The notes below the pieces were generated by a model. That model was not told the DNA's origin. It made no database searches and saw only the letters and a list, made by a program, of their open reading frames with translations. Shown piece by piece: positions 16,118 to 23,654 of a stretch of DNA of 28,402 bases. How positions within the stretch are numbered: position 1 is the stretch's first letter; every line of letters starts with the position of its first letter. The position numbers and the translations under genes were made by a program. Source of the DNA: Alectryocaccomicrobium faecavium (GTDB lineage: Bacteria; Bacillota; Clostridia; Christensenellales; Aristaeellaceae); the NCBI GenBank assembly GCA_018713425.1, contig DVOT01000146.1, forward strand, positions 1-28,402, given 5' to 3'.

Positions 16118-16146
16118 TTGACACGCTACCAGAATCCTGCTAAAAT
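16118..16146 (+). promoter_or_regulatory. Strong promoter of the ATPase leader
   Basis: TTGACA (16118-16123), an exact 17-base spacer and TAAAAT (16141-16146) form a near-consensus SigA promoter. Transcription should begin near 16153, giving a leader of about 280 bases before the proposed ATPase start. Confidence 0.85.
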
Positions 16147-16152
16147 GGGATT

Positions 16153-16302
16153 ATCATGAATTGCGGAAAGGATGGGATTTGCGCGTATGGACGACACCGG
16201 CAGTAGCGACGGTGACCGAAGTAACCCGCTTTGTCCTCTAAATTCCTTTTCACGAAAGGCATAACCCGTGTTTGCACAGCAAAACGCGGGCTATGCCTTT
16301 TT
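16153..16302 (+). promoter_or_regulatory. Structured leader RNA with attenuator, unidentified riboswitch candidate
   Basis: The 389-base stretch without a gene (16042-16430) carries this leader. After the promoter, GGAAAGGAT (about 16165-16173) can pair with ATTCCTTTTC (about 16242-16251) as an outer stem. Inside it GGACGA (16189-16194) pairs with TTTGTCC (about 16230-16236), and CACCG/CGGTG closes a hairpin with loop GCAGTAGCGA, followed by ACCGAAGTAACCC. A long terminator hairpin comes next (16255-16302). The CCTTTT at 16245-16250 can also pair with the AAAGG of the terminator's 5' arm, a possible switch. I do not recognise the aptamer: the GGGGAGTAGC core of the Mn2+ yybP-ykoY class and the M-box core are absent. 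Position suggests sensing of a metal or ion, which is inference. Confidence 0.55.
16255..16302 (+). terminator. Intrinsic terminator (attenuator) inside the ATPase leader
   Basis: AAAGGCATA pairs with TATGCCTTT (9 base pairs), continued after one mismatch by CCCG/CGGG and a TTTGC/GCAAA top, and the 3' arm ends in TTTTTG. It lies about 100 bases after the expected transcription start and about 130 bases before the coding region, so it would block expression unless prevented. Confidence 0.82.
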
Positions 16303-16430
16303 GCGTTCAACTGATCCCGCCCAAGGGCGGTCAGAATATTCTTTTTGAAAGGAGTGGTTTTTCCTGGAGCAAAACCCGAAACGCTGCCCGGCCAGGCTGG
16401 GCGCGCGTTTTCCGGATTGCTCCACGCATT

Positions 16431-19091
16431 ATGGACAACCACCGAAAAACGCCTTGGCACGCACAGACCCTCTCCGAAGTTTACCAGGCCCTGCGTACCT
16501 CCCCGGAGGGATTGAGCGATGCCGAGGCAGCGGAAAGGCTTGCACAAAATGGACGCAACGAATTGCGTCAGAAGCCCCCGAAAACCCTGCTGCAAATGCT
16601 GAAAGCGCAGCTTACCGATCCCATGGTGCTCATCCTAGTGGGCGCGGCAGCGTTCTCCGCCCTTTTGCGGGAATGGACGGAAGCATCCGTCATCTTCGCT
16701 ATCGTCATCGTCAACGCGATCATCGGCATTGCCCAGGAAAAGAAGGCGCAGGCCTCTCTGGACGCTCTGCGCAAAATGAGCGCGCCCTCTGCCCGCGTCC
16801 TGCGGCAGGGAGAAGAGAGCATCGTGCCCGCCAGCGATCTGGTGGTGGGCGACGTGGTTCTGCTCAGCGACGGGGACATGGTTCCCGCGGATTTGCGCCT
16901 GATGGATTCCGCCAACTTGAAAGTGCAAGAGGCCGCCTTAACGGGCGAATCCCTGCCCGCGGAAAAGGAAGCGGAAACCGTCCTGCTCGAGGATTGTTCC
17001 CTGGGGGATCGCGCCAACGTGGCTTACGCGTCCGCCATTGTGACCTATGGCCGGGCAACAGGCGTGGTGGTCGCCACGGGCATGCACACGGAAGTCGGCC
17101 ATATCGCGGGCCTGCTGGAAGAACAGGACGATATGGATACGCCCATGAAGCGAAAGCTGAATGCGGTGGGCAAAACCCTGACCATCGTTGGCCTAATCGT
17201 CTGCCTTTTGATTTTTGCCATAGGCGCGCTATATCGCCGTCCCCTGGCGCCCCAGTTCCTCGTGGCCATTTCCCTGGCCATTTCCATCATTCCCGAAGGG
17301 TTGCCCGCAACGGCCACCATCGTGATGGCGCTGGGCGTGCAACGCATGGCGAAGAAAAACGCGCTGGTGCGCAAGCTCCCGGCAGTGGAAACGCTGGGCA
17401 GCGCCACGGTGATTTGCTGCGATAAGACCGGTACGCTCACCTTGAACAAAATGACGGTGACGCATATAGCGGCCAACGGCGATTTTGCCAGCGGCGTACC
17501 CACGCCCGTGCAAAATGCCGCCCAGCAACATCCGGCCGTATACCGGGAACTCGTGTACGCCGCCGCGCTCTGCAACGACGCAAGCTTCGACCCCGACCAC
17601 AAGGGCGAAACCATCGGCGACCCCACTGAGGGCGCGCTGCTGCACATGGCGAAAGCGTTTGGCGTGGACCACGAAGCGCTGGAAGATGCATATCCCCGCG
17701 TGTTTGAGCAACCCTTTGATTCAGAGCGCAAGCGCATGACCACCGTGCACCAGATCCAGGGAAAAATCCTGGCCTATACCAAGGGCGCTGTGGATGAGCT
17801 GCTGCCACTGTGCACGCACATCCTCACTTCCAGCGGCGTGCAGCCCCTGACCGCTGCCAGCCGGGAATCCATTGCCAGGCTTTGCCTTGCCATGTCGGAA
17901 AGCGCCTTGCGCGTGCTGGGCTTTGCCATGCGCACCCTGCCCGCGCTGCCCACCGATGATGGGGAAAACGTGGAATTCTCCATGACCTTCGTGGGCGTAG
18001 TGGGAATGATCGACCCGCCCCGCCAGGAAGTGGCGCAATCCGTGCGCGCTTGCCGGCAGGCCGGGATCCGCACCATTATGATCACCGGCGACCATAAGGT
18101 AACCGCCCTTGCCATTGCCCGGGAATTGGGCATTTACCAGGAGGGCGACGCGGCGGTTTCCGGCGACGCGCTGGATTCCCTCTCCGACGGAGAATTGGAT
18201 AAAATTGTGAAATCGGCCACGGTGTTTGCCCGCGTGTCGCCCGCCGACAAAATGCGCATCATCCAGAGCCTGAAGCGCGCGGGTGAGGTCGCGGCCATGA
18301 CGGGAGACGGTGTGAACGATGCGCCCGCGCTGAAGGCGGCGGATATCGGCGTGGCCATGGGCGTTTCCGGCACCGATGTGGCGAAAGACGCCGCCGATAT
18401 GATCCTGCTGGACGACAGCTTCACCACCATCGCCTACGCCATCAAAGAGGGCCGCCGCGTCTATCGGAACATCCAAAAAGTGATCCAGTTCCTGCTGGTG
18501 GGCAACATTGCGGAAATCCTCACCCTGTTTGTGGCCACCCTGTTGAACTGGGACGCGCCGCTCCTGGCCGTTCACATCCTGTGGGTGAACCTGGCCACGG
18601 CCACGCTGCCCGCGCTGGCCCTGGGCGTGGATCCCGCCAGCAAAAACATCATGAAGCACCCGCCTGTGAAATCCGGCACTCTGTTTGAAAAAGACCTGGT
18701 GCGCCGCGTCGTCACCCAGGGCCTGTTTGTGGCCGCGATGACCACTTGCGCCTATTGGCTTGGCGTGCGCATGGAGGGCCACGCAACCGGGCAGACCATG
18801 GCGTTTTGCGTGCTGGCTTTTTCCCAGATGCTGCGCGCTTTTAACCAGCGCTCCAATACCGAACCCATTTGGGTGCGCTCCGAAGGCGCCAATCCCTATC
18901 TGGTGCTTTCCTTCGCCATCTCCGCTCTGCTGATGGCCGGTATCCTGGGCATCCCTGCGCTGCGAGACGCGTTTTCCCTCACTTTGTTGCAGGGCGCGCA
19001 GTGGCTGGCCACCATCGCGTTGGCTGCGCTTTCCCTCGCGCAGGTAGAGCTGGCAAAAGCCATCGCCCGGCACAGGAAACGCTCCCGCTAA
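16431..19091 (+). CDS. P2-type cation-transporting ATPase (Ca2+-ATPase-like)
   Basis: An 886-residue P-type ATPase that pumps a cation across the membrane via a phospho-Asp intermediate. It shows the N-terminal 'GLSDAEAAERLAQNGRNEL', TGES dephosphorylation loop (171-174), helix-4 'IPEGLP' (287-292), phosphorylation site Asp331 in 'DKTGTLT', 'TGDGVNDAPALK' (about 624-635) and a C-terminal four-helix bundle. Length and order match bacterial PacL/LMCA1-type pumps. In helix 5 'NIAE' keeps Asn692 and Glu695, and helix 6 keeps Asn720, but the Asp that follows four residues later in SERCA (Asp800) is Ala724 in 'WVNLATATLPALALG', so ion choice may differ. The ATG at 16431 matches the family start but has no binding site before it; a strong GAAAGGAG lies far upstream at 16347. 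An attenuator leader precedes the gene. Confidence 0.93.
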   Translation: MDNHRKTPWHAQTLSEVYQALRTSPEGLSDAEAAERLAQNGRNELRQKPPKTLLQMLKAQLTDPMVLILVGAAAFSALLREWTEASVIFAIVIVNAIIGIAQEKKAQASLDALRKMSAPSARVLRQGEESIVPASDLVVGDVVLLSDGDMVPADLRLMDSANLKVQEAALTGESLPAEKEAETVLLEDCSLGDRANVAYASAIVTYGRATGVVVATGMHTEVGHIAGLLEEQDDMDTPMKRKLNAVGKTLTIVGLIVCLLIFAIGALYRRPLAPQFLVAISLAISIIPEGLPATATIVMALGVQRMAKKNALVRKLPAVETLGSATVICCDKTGTLTLNKMTVTHIAANGDFASGVPTPVQNAAQQHPAVYRELVYAAALCNDASFDPDHKGETIGDPTEGALLHMAKAFGVDHEALEDAYPRVFEQPFDSERKRMTTVHQIQGKILAYTKGAVDELLPLCTHILTSSGVQPLTAASRESIARLCLAMSESALRVLGFAMRTLPALPTDDGENVEFSMTFVGVVGMIDPPRQEVAQSVRACRQAGIRTIMITGDHKVTALAIARELGIYQEGDAAVSGDALDSLSDGELDKIVKSATVFARVSPADKMRIIQSLKRAGEVAAMTGDGVNDAPALKAADIGVAMGVSGTDVAKDAADMILLDDSFTTIAYAIKEGRRVYRNIQKVIQFLLVGNIAEILTLFVATLLNWDAPLLAVHILWVNLATATLPALALGVDPASKNIMKHPPVKSGTLFEKDLVRRVVTQGLFVAAMTTCAYWLGVRMEGHATGQTMAFCVLAFSQMLRAFNQRSNTEPIWVRSEGANPYLVLSFAISALLMAGILGIPALRDAFSLTLLQGAQWLATIALAALSLAQVELAKAIARHRKRSR

Positions 19092-19112
19092 AGCGCCAAT
19101 ACTTTGCTTTGA

Positions 19113-19147
19113 GGCTGTGAAAAAACAACCAAAGTTCTTTCGCAGCC
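19113..19147. repeat. Dispersed hairpin repeat, copy 1
   Basis: GGCTGTGAAAAAAC with loop AACCAAAG and TTCTTTCGCAGCC forms an imperfect stem of about 13 pairs after the ATPase stop codon. The same sequence pattern recurs at 26381-26417 and 26523-26561. No T-run follows, so it is not a plain terminator. Confidence 0.7.
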
Positions 19148-19211
19148 CTATAGTTCTGGAAATTCTTTCTCTCCTTGGCGCATAATACTCCTCGGGCATG
19201 AATTGTACCAC

Positions 19212-19251
19212 AAAAAGAGGATGTGGGGCCCTTCGGCTCCAAATCCTCTTT
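19212..19251 (-). terminator. Terminator of the 154-residue hypothetical gene
   Basis: On the minus strand AAAGAGGATTTGGAGCC folds with GGCCCCACATCCTCTTT around a 4-base loop and continues into TTTTTG. It lies about 30 bases after the stop codon of the gene at 19281-19745. Confidence 0.8.
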
Positions 19252-19280
19252 GATCGACGGCGTTTTTCCACAGTCTCGTT

Positions 19281-19745
19281 CTATCCGGCCACGATGCCAA
19301 TCGGCATGGCGCGCCGGCGTGTGGCAAAGCAACGCCAAAATGGACACAGTTGATCGTACAAATACACCAGCTCGAACCATTCCGCCGGATAGTCTCCGCA
19401 CCCCTGGGAATGAATCACATACCCATCCTTCATTTCTATGCGAAAACTCCAGGAATCTCCTTCGGACGCATCCCCATATTGCGCTTTCCAGCCTTCCACA
19501 TCAAAGGACTGTATGGCGGAAAAATACCGGCGGAACTTCTTTTCCGAAATGGGCGTATCGCAAACAATGGGATTGGCCCATGGCGCTTCTACCGACGTGT
19601 CGTTCTGCAACGCAACCGTTATGCGTGCATAGCGCTGCTTCGCGCGAGAAAATAGGACGATGGTCAATTCCAGCCCCTGCAAATCCTTCACAGAAAACGT
19701 GATGCTGCGTACCTGATCGAATGGTATGGGATCCAAGCGAACCAT
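19281..19745 (-). CDS. Hypothetical protein, 154 residues
   Basis: I do not recognise this protein. It has no signal peptide or membrane helix and looks like one small alpha/beta domain: beta-rich opening 'VRSITFSVKDLQGLELTIVL', a middle 'FRRYFSAIQSFDVEGWKAQY', then 'SWSFRIEMKDGYVIHSQGCG', an acidic 'YPAEWFELVYLYDQL' and a basic Cys-containing tail 'CPFWRCFATRRRAMP'. The alternation is reminiscent of small proteins annotated only as hypothetical in Clostridia. It is a real gene by its own signals: GGAG 9 bases before the ATG, a near-consensus promoter, and a terminator behind it. It is monocistronic, and the promoter region is far richer in A+T than its surroundings. Confidence 0.8.
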   Translation of the reverse strand: MVRLDPIPFDQVRSITFSVKDLQGLELTIVLFSRAKQRYARITVALQNDTSVEAPWANPIVCDTPISEKKFRRYFSAIQSFDVEGWKAQYGDASEGDSWSFRIEMKDGYVIHSQGCGDYPAEWFELVYLYDQLCPFWRCFATRRRAMPIGIVAG

Positions 19746-19784
19746 GCAAAATCACTCCAACAAAAGAAATTTAATTGCATTACT

Positions 19785-19813
19785 ATTGTAATATATCCAA
19801 GCAAATATTTCAA
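19785..19813 (-). promoter_or_regulatory. Promoter of the 154-residue hypothetical gene
   Basis: TTGAAA (19808-19813), a 17-base spacer and TACAAT (19785-19790) on the minus strand stand about 40 bases before the start codon. The flanking sequence to about 19860 is strongly AT-rich. Confidence 0.75.
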
Positions 19814-19915
19814 TATTATTTCAAAATATTACAATTCGTTCGCCTTTGTTTGCTTTTTAACGCCATAGCCTTCTACAAATTTGCCAAGCGGCCGCATGGC
19901 TCCATTTCATCCTCC

Positions 19916-19951
19916 AAAAAAATGCGCTGGCATACAAAGCATGCCAGCGTA
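19916..19951 (-). terminator. Terminator of the 2-hydroxyacid dehydrogenase gene
   Basis: On the minus strand ACGCTGGCAT pairs with ATGCCAGCGC around a 7-base loop, followed by A and seven Ts. It lies about 18 bases after the dehydrogenase stop codon. Confidence 0.9.
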
Positions 19952-19968
19952 TTCGCGCAATGATCCCT

Positions 19969-20901
19969 TCAACAAGTCAAACAGCGCACCGCATTGCGCG
20001 CGGCCTCTACATCCATGCGCACATAGATCTCTTGGGTATACGTGCCAATGTGCGGCGTCAAAATCACCGAATCCAAGCCGTGCAACGGGCTATCCGTACA
20101 AGGTTCCCCATCAAACACATCGATCGCCGCGCCGCCAAGCTGCCCTGAACGCAGGGCGTCCGCCAACGCCCGCGCGTCCACCACAGCGCCGCGCGCCGTA
20201 TTGATCAAATACGCGCCCTTCTTCATGCAAGCAAGCGCCTGCGCGTCCATCATATGCCGGGTTTCCTCCGTCAACGGCACGTGCAGCGAAACGAAATCCG
20301 CTTCTTCCAGCAGCGTTTCCAGCGGCGCATACTGCGCGCCAAACGCCTCTTCCGCCCGCTCGTTCCTGCGATGGCTGTAATACAGGATGCGCATATCAAA
20401 AGCGGCGGCCCGGCGGGCGACTTCCCAGGCGATGTTGCCCATGCCCACGATTCCCAGCGTATGCCCGGCCACGCTATGGCTGGAAATGCGCTGCCACTGT
20501 CCAGCGTGCATAGCGGAACTCATCGCCGAAATGTGCCGGGAAAATTCCAAAATATATCCCATCACCAATTCGGCCACGGGCCTTTCCACCACGCCTGTGG
20601 TGCGCGCCACTTCAATGCCCTTGGACTGCGCATAGCGCCAGTCCACCGAATCGATCCCCACGCCGCGGCGCGCAATGACCTTCAACCTGGGCGCAGCATC
20701 GATCACTTCCCGATCGATCTTTTCCATATCGCAGATGATGCCATCCGCTTCCCCTACAATCGGCAGGATCTGTTCCCGGTGCAAAAATGTGTGTCCATAA
20801 GGATTGTCGATAATGCGCAACCCGGCCTTTTCCAAGACATGCCGCCCCTCTTGCGAAAACCGGCCAAAATTCTCACTGGTGATCAACACCGTCGGCTGCA
20901 T
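19969..20901 (-). CDS. D-isomer-specific 2-hydroxyacid dehydrogenase
   Basis: A 310-residue NAD(P)-dependent dehydrogenase that interconverts a 2-hydroxyacid and its 2-oxoacid in the cytoplasm. It is in the phosphoglycerate/glyoxylate dehydrogenase group without an ACT domain. The cofactor fold is at 'GHTLGIVGMGNIAWEVARRA' (about 146-165). The catalytic Arg237 is in 'NTARGAVVD', Glu266 in 'DVFDGEP' and His284 in 'ILTPHIGTY'. The substrate-binding loop 'RRGVGIDSVD' is at about 78-87. The start has GGAGGG 7-8 bases before the ATG. It is monocistronic, with promoter and terminator of its own. Neighbours give no pathway, so the exact hydroxyacid is unknown; a 3-phosphoglycerate enzyme normally has further serine-synthesis neighbours. 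Confidence 0.9.
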   Translation of the reverse strand: MQPTVLITSENFGRFSQEGRHVLEKAGLRIIDNPYGHTFLHREQILPIVGEADGIICDMEKIDREVIDAAPRLKVIARRGVGIDSVDWRYAQSKGIEVARTTGVVERPVAELVMGYILEFSRHISAMSSAMHAGQWQRISSHSVAGHTLGIVGMGNIAWEVARRAAAFDMRILYYSHRRNERAEEAFGAQYAPLETLLEEADFVSLHVPLTEETRHMMDAQALACMKKGAYLINTARGAVVDARALADALRSGQLGGAAIDVFDGEPCTDSPLHGLDSVILTPHIGTYTQEIYVRMDVEAARNAVRCLTC

Positions 20902-20974
20902 AACCGTGCCCTCCGTTTTCTTCTACGCCAGAGCCGTCAGAAATCAATTGTGCCCGCGCCGCTCCGTCAAAAAA

Positions 20975-21003
20975 AGTATAGCATTTTGCGCGCGCTCCGT
21001 CAA
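20975..21003 (-). promoter_or_regulatory. Promoter of the 2-hydroxyacid dehydrogenase gene
   Basis: TTGACG (20998-21003), a 17-base spacer and TATACT (20975-20980) on the minus strand give a leader of about 67 bases. It is close to the SigA consensus. Confidence 0.78.
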
Positions 21004-21054
21004 CGGCGGCCGCTCGCTTAGCCAAAATTTTTTTCGTTCAACATCCGTTTTCTC

Positions 21055-21084
21055 TGTACATTTCCCCGCATAATGCGTTACAAT
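21055..21084 (+). promoter_or_regulatory. Promoter of the PHP-domain gene
   Basis: TGTACA (21055-21060), an 18-base spacer and TACAAT (21079-21084) stand about 30 bases before the PHP start codon. The -35 box is a 4 of 6 match. Confidence 0.5.
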
Positions 21085-21115
21085 AGGAACAAGACTGGCA
21101 AAAAGGAGTGCCGCT

Positions 21116-21916
21116 ATGGGATATGTGGATTTGCATGTACACACCACGCATTCGGACGGCGCGCTTTCCCCCGCGCAAATGGTGGAAAAGGCCAAGGCAG
21201 CCGGCGTAACGACGCTGGCCATTGCTGACCACGACAAAATTTCCGGCAGCCAGGAGGCCGCTCCCTTGTGCGCGCGGGCCGGCATCCGCCTGATTCCCGC
21301 CGCGGAAGTAGACACGGTTCTACGCGGCGTACTGGTCCATGTGCTGGCGTATTTTCCAGATTTTGCGAACGCCGCATTTCTCGCTATGCTCCAGGACAGC
21401 CGCGCGAAACTCGATGGCATGAGCGATATCCTGATCGACCGGCTCGCCGCGCGCGGCAAAAACGTTAGCCGCGAAGAATACGCGTTTTTTCCAGAGATGC
21501 GCGAAAAGGGCGGCTGGAAGGCGCTATACTACCTGGCGCACAAAGGCATCGTGGCCGCGCCGAAACAGGCCCTGCGCCTGTACGGCGACTATGGCGTGCG
21601 CTACGCGGATCAGGGGTTTATCGCCACGGAAAACGCCATCCGCGTGATTCACGAAAGCGGCGGGCAGGCCGTGCTGGCCCACCCGCGCGAAACTTTTGGC
21701 GACCCCTTGGAAAAACAGGTGCGCCAGGCGCTGGAATTGGCGTTCGACGGCATCGAATGCCACTATCCCCGGCACGACCGGAAAACCACCTGGCTATTGC
21801 GCACGCTGTGCCGCGAAAAGAAGCTATATGAAACCTGTGGCAGCGATGACCACGGCGGTTTTTCCGGGGCGGACGTGGGTTCCCTCAAGATCACGGCACT
21901 TCCCGCCGGATGGTGA
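21116..21916 (+). CDS. PHP-domain phosphoesterase
   Basis: A 266-residue PHP-family metal-dependent phosphoesterase, resembling the nucleoside 3',5'-bisphosphate phosphatase/RNase AM (YciV, RnaM) group. The metal ligands appear in order: His7, His9 and Asp14 in 'DLHVHTTHSDG', 'ADHD' (about 37-40), Glu64 in 'AAEVD', His75 in 'VLVHVLAYF', 'LAHPRET' near 190 and 'CGSDDHGG' near 243-250. The usual inserted domain of about 100 residues lies between Asp40 and 'LAHP'. AAGGAG is 7-8 bases before the ATG. Its last 26 bases overlap the end of the convergent histidine kinase gene. The substrate cannot be fixed here; pAp-type nucleotides or short 5' RNA ends are the family's usual ones. Confidence 0.9.
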   Translation: MGYVDLHVHTTHSDGALSPAQMVEKAKAAGVTTLAIADHDKISGSQEAAPLCARAGIRLIPAAEVDTVLRGVLVHVLAYFPDFANAAFLAMLQDSRAKLDGMSDILIDRLAARGKNVSREEYAFFPEMREKGGWKALYYLAHKGIVAAPKQALRLYGDYGVRYADQGFIATENAIRVIHESGGQAVLAHPRETFGDPLEKQVRQALELAFDGIECHYPRHDRKTTWLLRTLCREKKLYETCGSDDHGGFSGADVGSLKITALPAGW

Positions 21917-23654
21917 AGGAAAACGCCGTGCCCTCGCCCACCTTGCTCTTCACCCAAATGTCCTCGCCCATCCAGCGCAAAAGCTCCCGGGCGATGGACA
22001 GGCCCAGGCCGCTGCCCTTGGTGCTGTGCGATTTATCCGCCTTATAGAACCGCTCAAAGACGTGCTGGAGGTCGGCCTCGGCAATGCCCTGGCCATTGTC
22101 AAACACCGTAACGGTCACCCGCTCGGTGTTCCAAATCAAATCCACGCCAATGGTGCAGCCTTCGCTGGTGTATTTGATGGCGTTGTCCAACAGGATCACC
22201 ATCAGTTGCTCGATGCGATCCGGGTTGGTCACCACGCGCGGGCAATCCTCAATGGCGTCCGCCCAGGTAAAATTGCGGTTCTTTTCCCGCGCGATGTTCG
22301 CATAGCGCTCGCAAATGTCCAGCAGCAGCTCGCGGATATCCAAAGGATGCACTTCCACGGCGATCGCGCCCGATTGCAGGCGGGAAAGCTCCATCAAATC
22401 GTCGATCAGGCGGGAAAGGCGCAACACTTCGCGCAGGATGATGTCGTAATACCGCTTGCGGGTATCCTCGTCCCGCACCATACCGTCGCGCAGCGGCTCA
22501 ATCAAGCCGCGCACGGCGGTGAGCGGCGTGCGCAATTCGTGGGAAACGTTGGCCACATAATCGCGCCGCGTGCGCTCTAGGCGCTCGGATTGCGTGATGT
22601 CCAGGAACATGCCCACCGCGCCCGCGGTTTCGCCCCGGTCATCATGGATCGGAGTGATGGTCACGCGGATGATTTTGGTCTTATCCGGCGCTTCCATCTG
22701 CAGGCTGGCGGGTTCGCCGCTTTGCAGCACATTCTTGAACGCATCGCGGATATTGTCATCCGCGATTTGCTCCGGGTTATCGAGCCTTTCTTCCGAAACG
22801 CCCAGCATTTCTTCCAGCGCCGGGTTCCGGTGCGTCACGCGGCCCAGCTGGTCCACCGCGATGATGCCCTCGCTCAGCCCGTCCACCACATAGCGCAGGC
22901 GGTTGCGCTCGAATTCCACATCGGAGATCGTTTTGGAAAGCTCGCCCGCCATGTAGTTCAAAGACCGGCCCAGTTGTCCTACCTCACCGCGCCACTCGTC
23001 GCTCGCGCGCACCTTGAAATTGCCCGCGGCCATGGCCATGGCCACATCGCGCATTTCGCGCAACGGGTTGACGATGCGCCGCACCAGGAAAAACACCATC
23101 ACGAAAACGAACGGCAGCACCACCAGCAGCGAGAGCATCAGCGCGCCAACCAGGCCGCCCATGGCGGTCATCGCCTCGTAAAGCGGCACAAATAGGATGA
23201 TCGCGCCCAAAATCTGCGCGCCATCCCGAATGGGTACGCTCACGAACACCATATTCTGCGTGGGGATGATGCCATAATCGCTGGTGGCTACCGCCTCGCC
23301 CGCCAGGCTGCGCGCAAAAACCGGCTCAAACCATTGTAAAATGCTCTCATCCATCCCGCTGCTGTGCAGCATGTTGCCATCAGAATCCACCAAGATGCCG
23401 TACGCGCCCAAGAGCGATTCGTCTCCCACGCGGGAGTTCATGATGGACTCGATCACATCCTCTTCGCTCTCTTTGCTGAAAGCAACGAACAGATTGCCCA
23501 GCGCTTCCGCGCGCGGGCGCAGTTCTTCCTCCTTCATGCGGGCGAAGGACACGCGCGAAACCGCGCTGAACAATAGCGCGGTCAACAGCGCGGTAAAGAA
23601 CAGCGCGGTAAAGACGACGACGAATATGCGGACGACCAGAGCGCTATTTCTCAT
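21891..23654 (-). CDS. PhoR/WalK-like sensor histidine kinase
   Basis: A 587-residue membrane kinase with the full PhoR/WalK architecture. Membrane helix at about 9-31, an extracellular Cache-like sensor (about 35-160), second helix (about 165-191), HAMP (about 190-242), PAS (about 255-355), then the phosphoacceptor helix with His372 in 'ANVSHELRTPLTAV'. The ATP-binding domain has N box 'VILLDNAIKYTSEG' (about 487-500), 'VFDNGQGI' (about 517-524), 'FERFYKAD' and 'GSGLGLSIAREL'. It overlaps the regulator gene by 4 bases (ATGA). The kinase usually pairs with the regulator upstream, and such systems respond to phosphate or cell-wall state; which applies here is unclear because no pst, phoU or wal accessory gene is in the window. 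The PAS domain shows no obvious cofactor-binding residue. Confidence 0.94.
   Translation of the reverse strand: MRNSALVVRIFVVVFTALFFTALLTALLFSAVSRVSFARMKEEELRPRAEALGNLFVAFSKESEEDVIESIMNSRVGDESLLGAYGILVDSDGNMLHSSGMDESILQWFEPVFARSLAGEAVATSDYGIIPTQNMVFVSVPIRDGAQILGAIILFVPLYEAMTAMGGLVGALMLSLLVVLPFVFVMVFFLVRRIVNPLREMRDVAMAMAAGNFKVRASDEWRGEVGQLGRSLNYMAGELSKTISDVEFERNRLRYVVDGLSEGIIAVDQLGRVTHRNPALEEMLGVSEERLDNPEQIADDNIRDAFKNVLQSGEPASLQMEAPDKTKIIRVTITPIHDDRGETAGAVGMFLDITQSERLERTRRDYVANVSHELRTPLTAVRGLIEPLRDGMVRDEDTRKRYYDIILREVLRLSRLIDDLMELSRLQSGAIAVEVHPLDIRELLLDICERYANIAREKNRNFTWADAIEDCPRVVTNPDRIEQLMVILLDNAIKYTSEGCTIGVDLIWNTERVTVTVFDNGQGIAEADLQHVFERFYKADKSHSTKGSGLGLSIARELLRWMGEDIWVKSKVGEGTAFSFTIRREVP

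Noticed and set aside
16153..16302. ATPase leader as a known Mn2+ (yybP-ykoY) or Mg2+ (M-box) riboswitch
   Set aside because: The context fits, but the GGGGAGTAGC core and the M-box conserved blocks are absent; only CAGTAGC is vaguely similar. Left as unidentified.
16272..16430. Upstream extension of the ATPase by 53 codons
   Set aside because: The earlier ATG codons lie inside the terminator hairpin and the extension has no resemblance to the family's N-terminus.
17721..19271. Minus-strand reading frame of 516 codons opposite the ATPase
   Set aside because: It mirrors conserved ATPase codons and carries the His/Gly/Gln-rich composition of a shadow frame.
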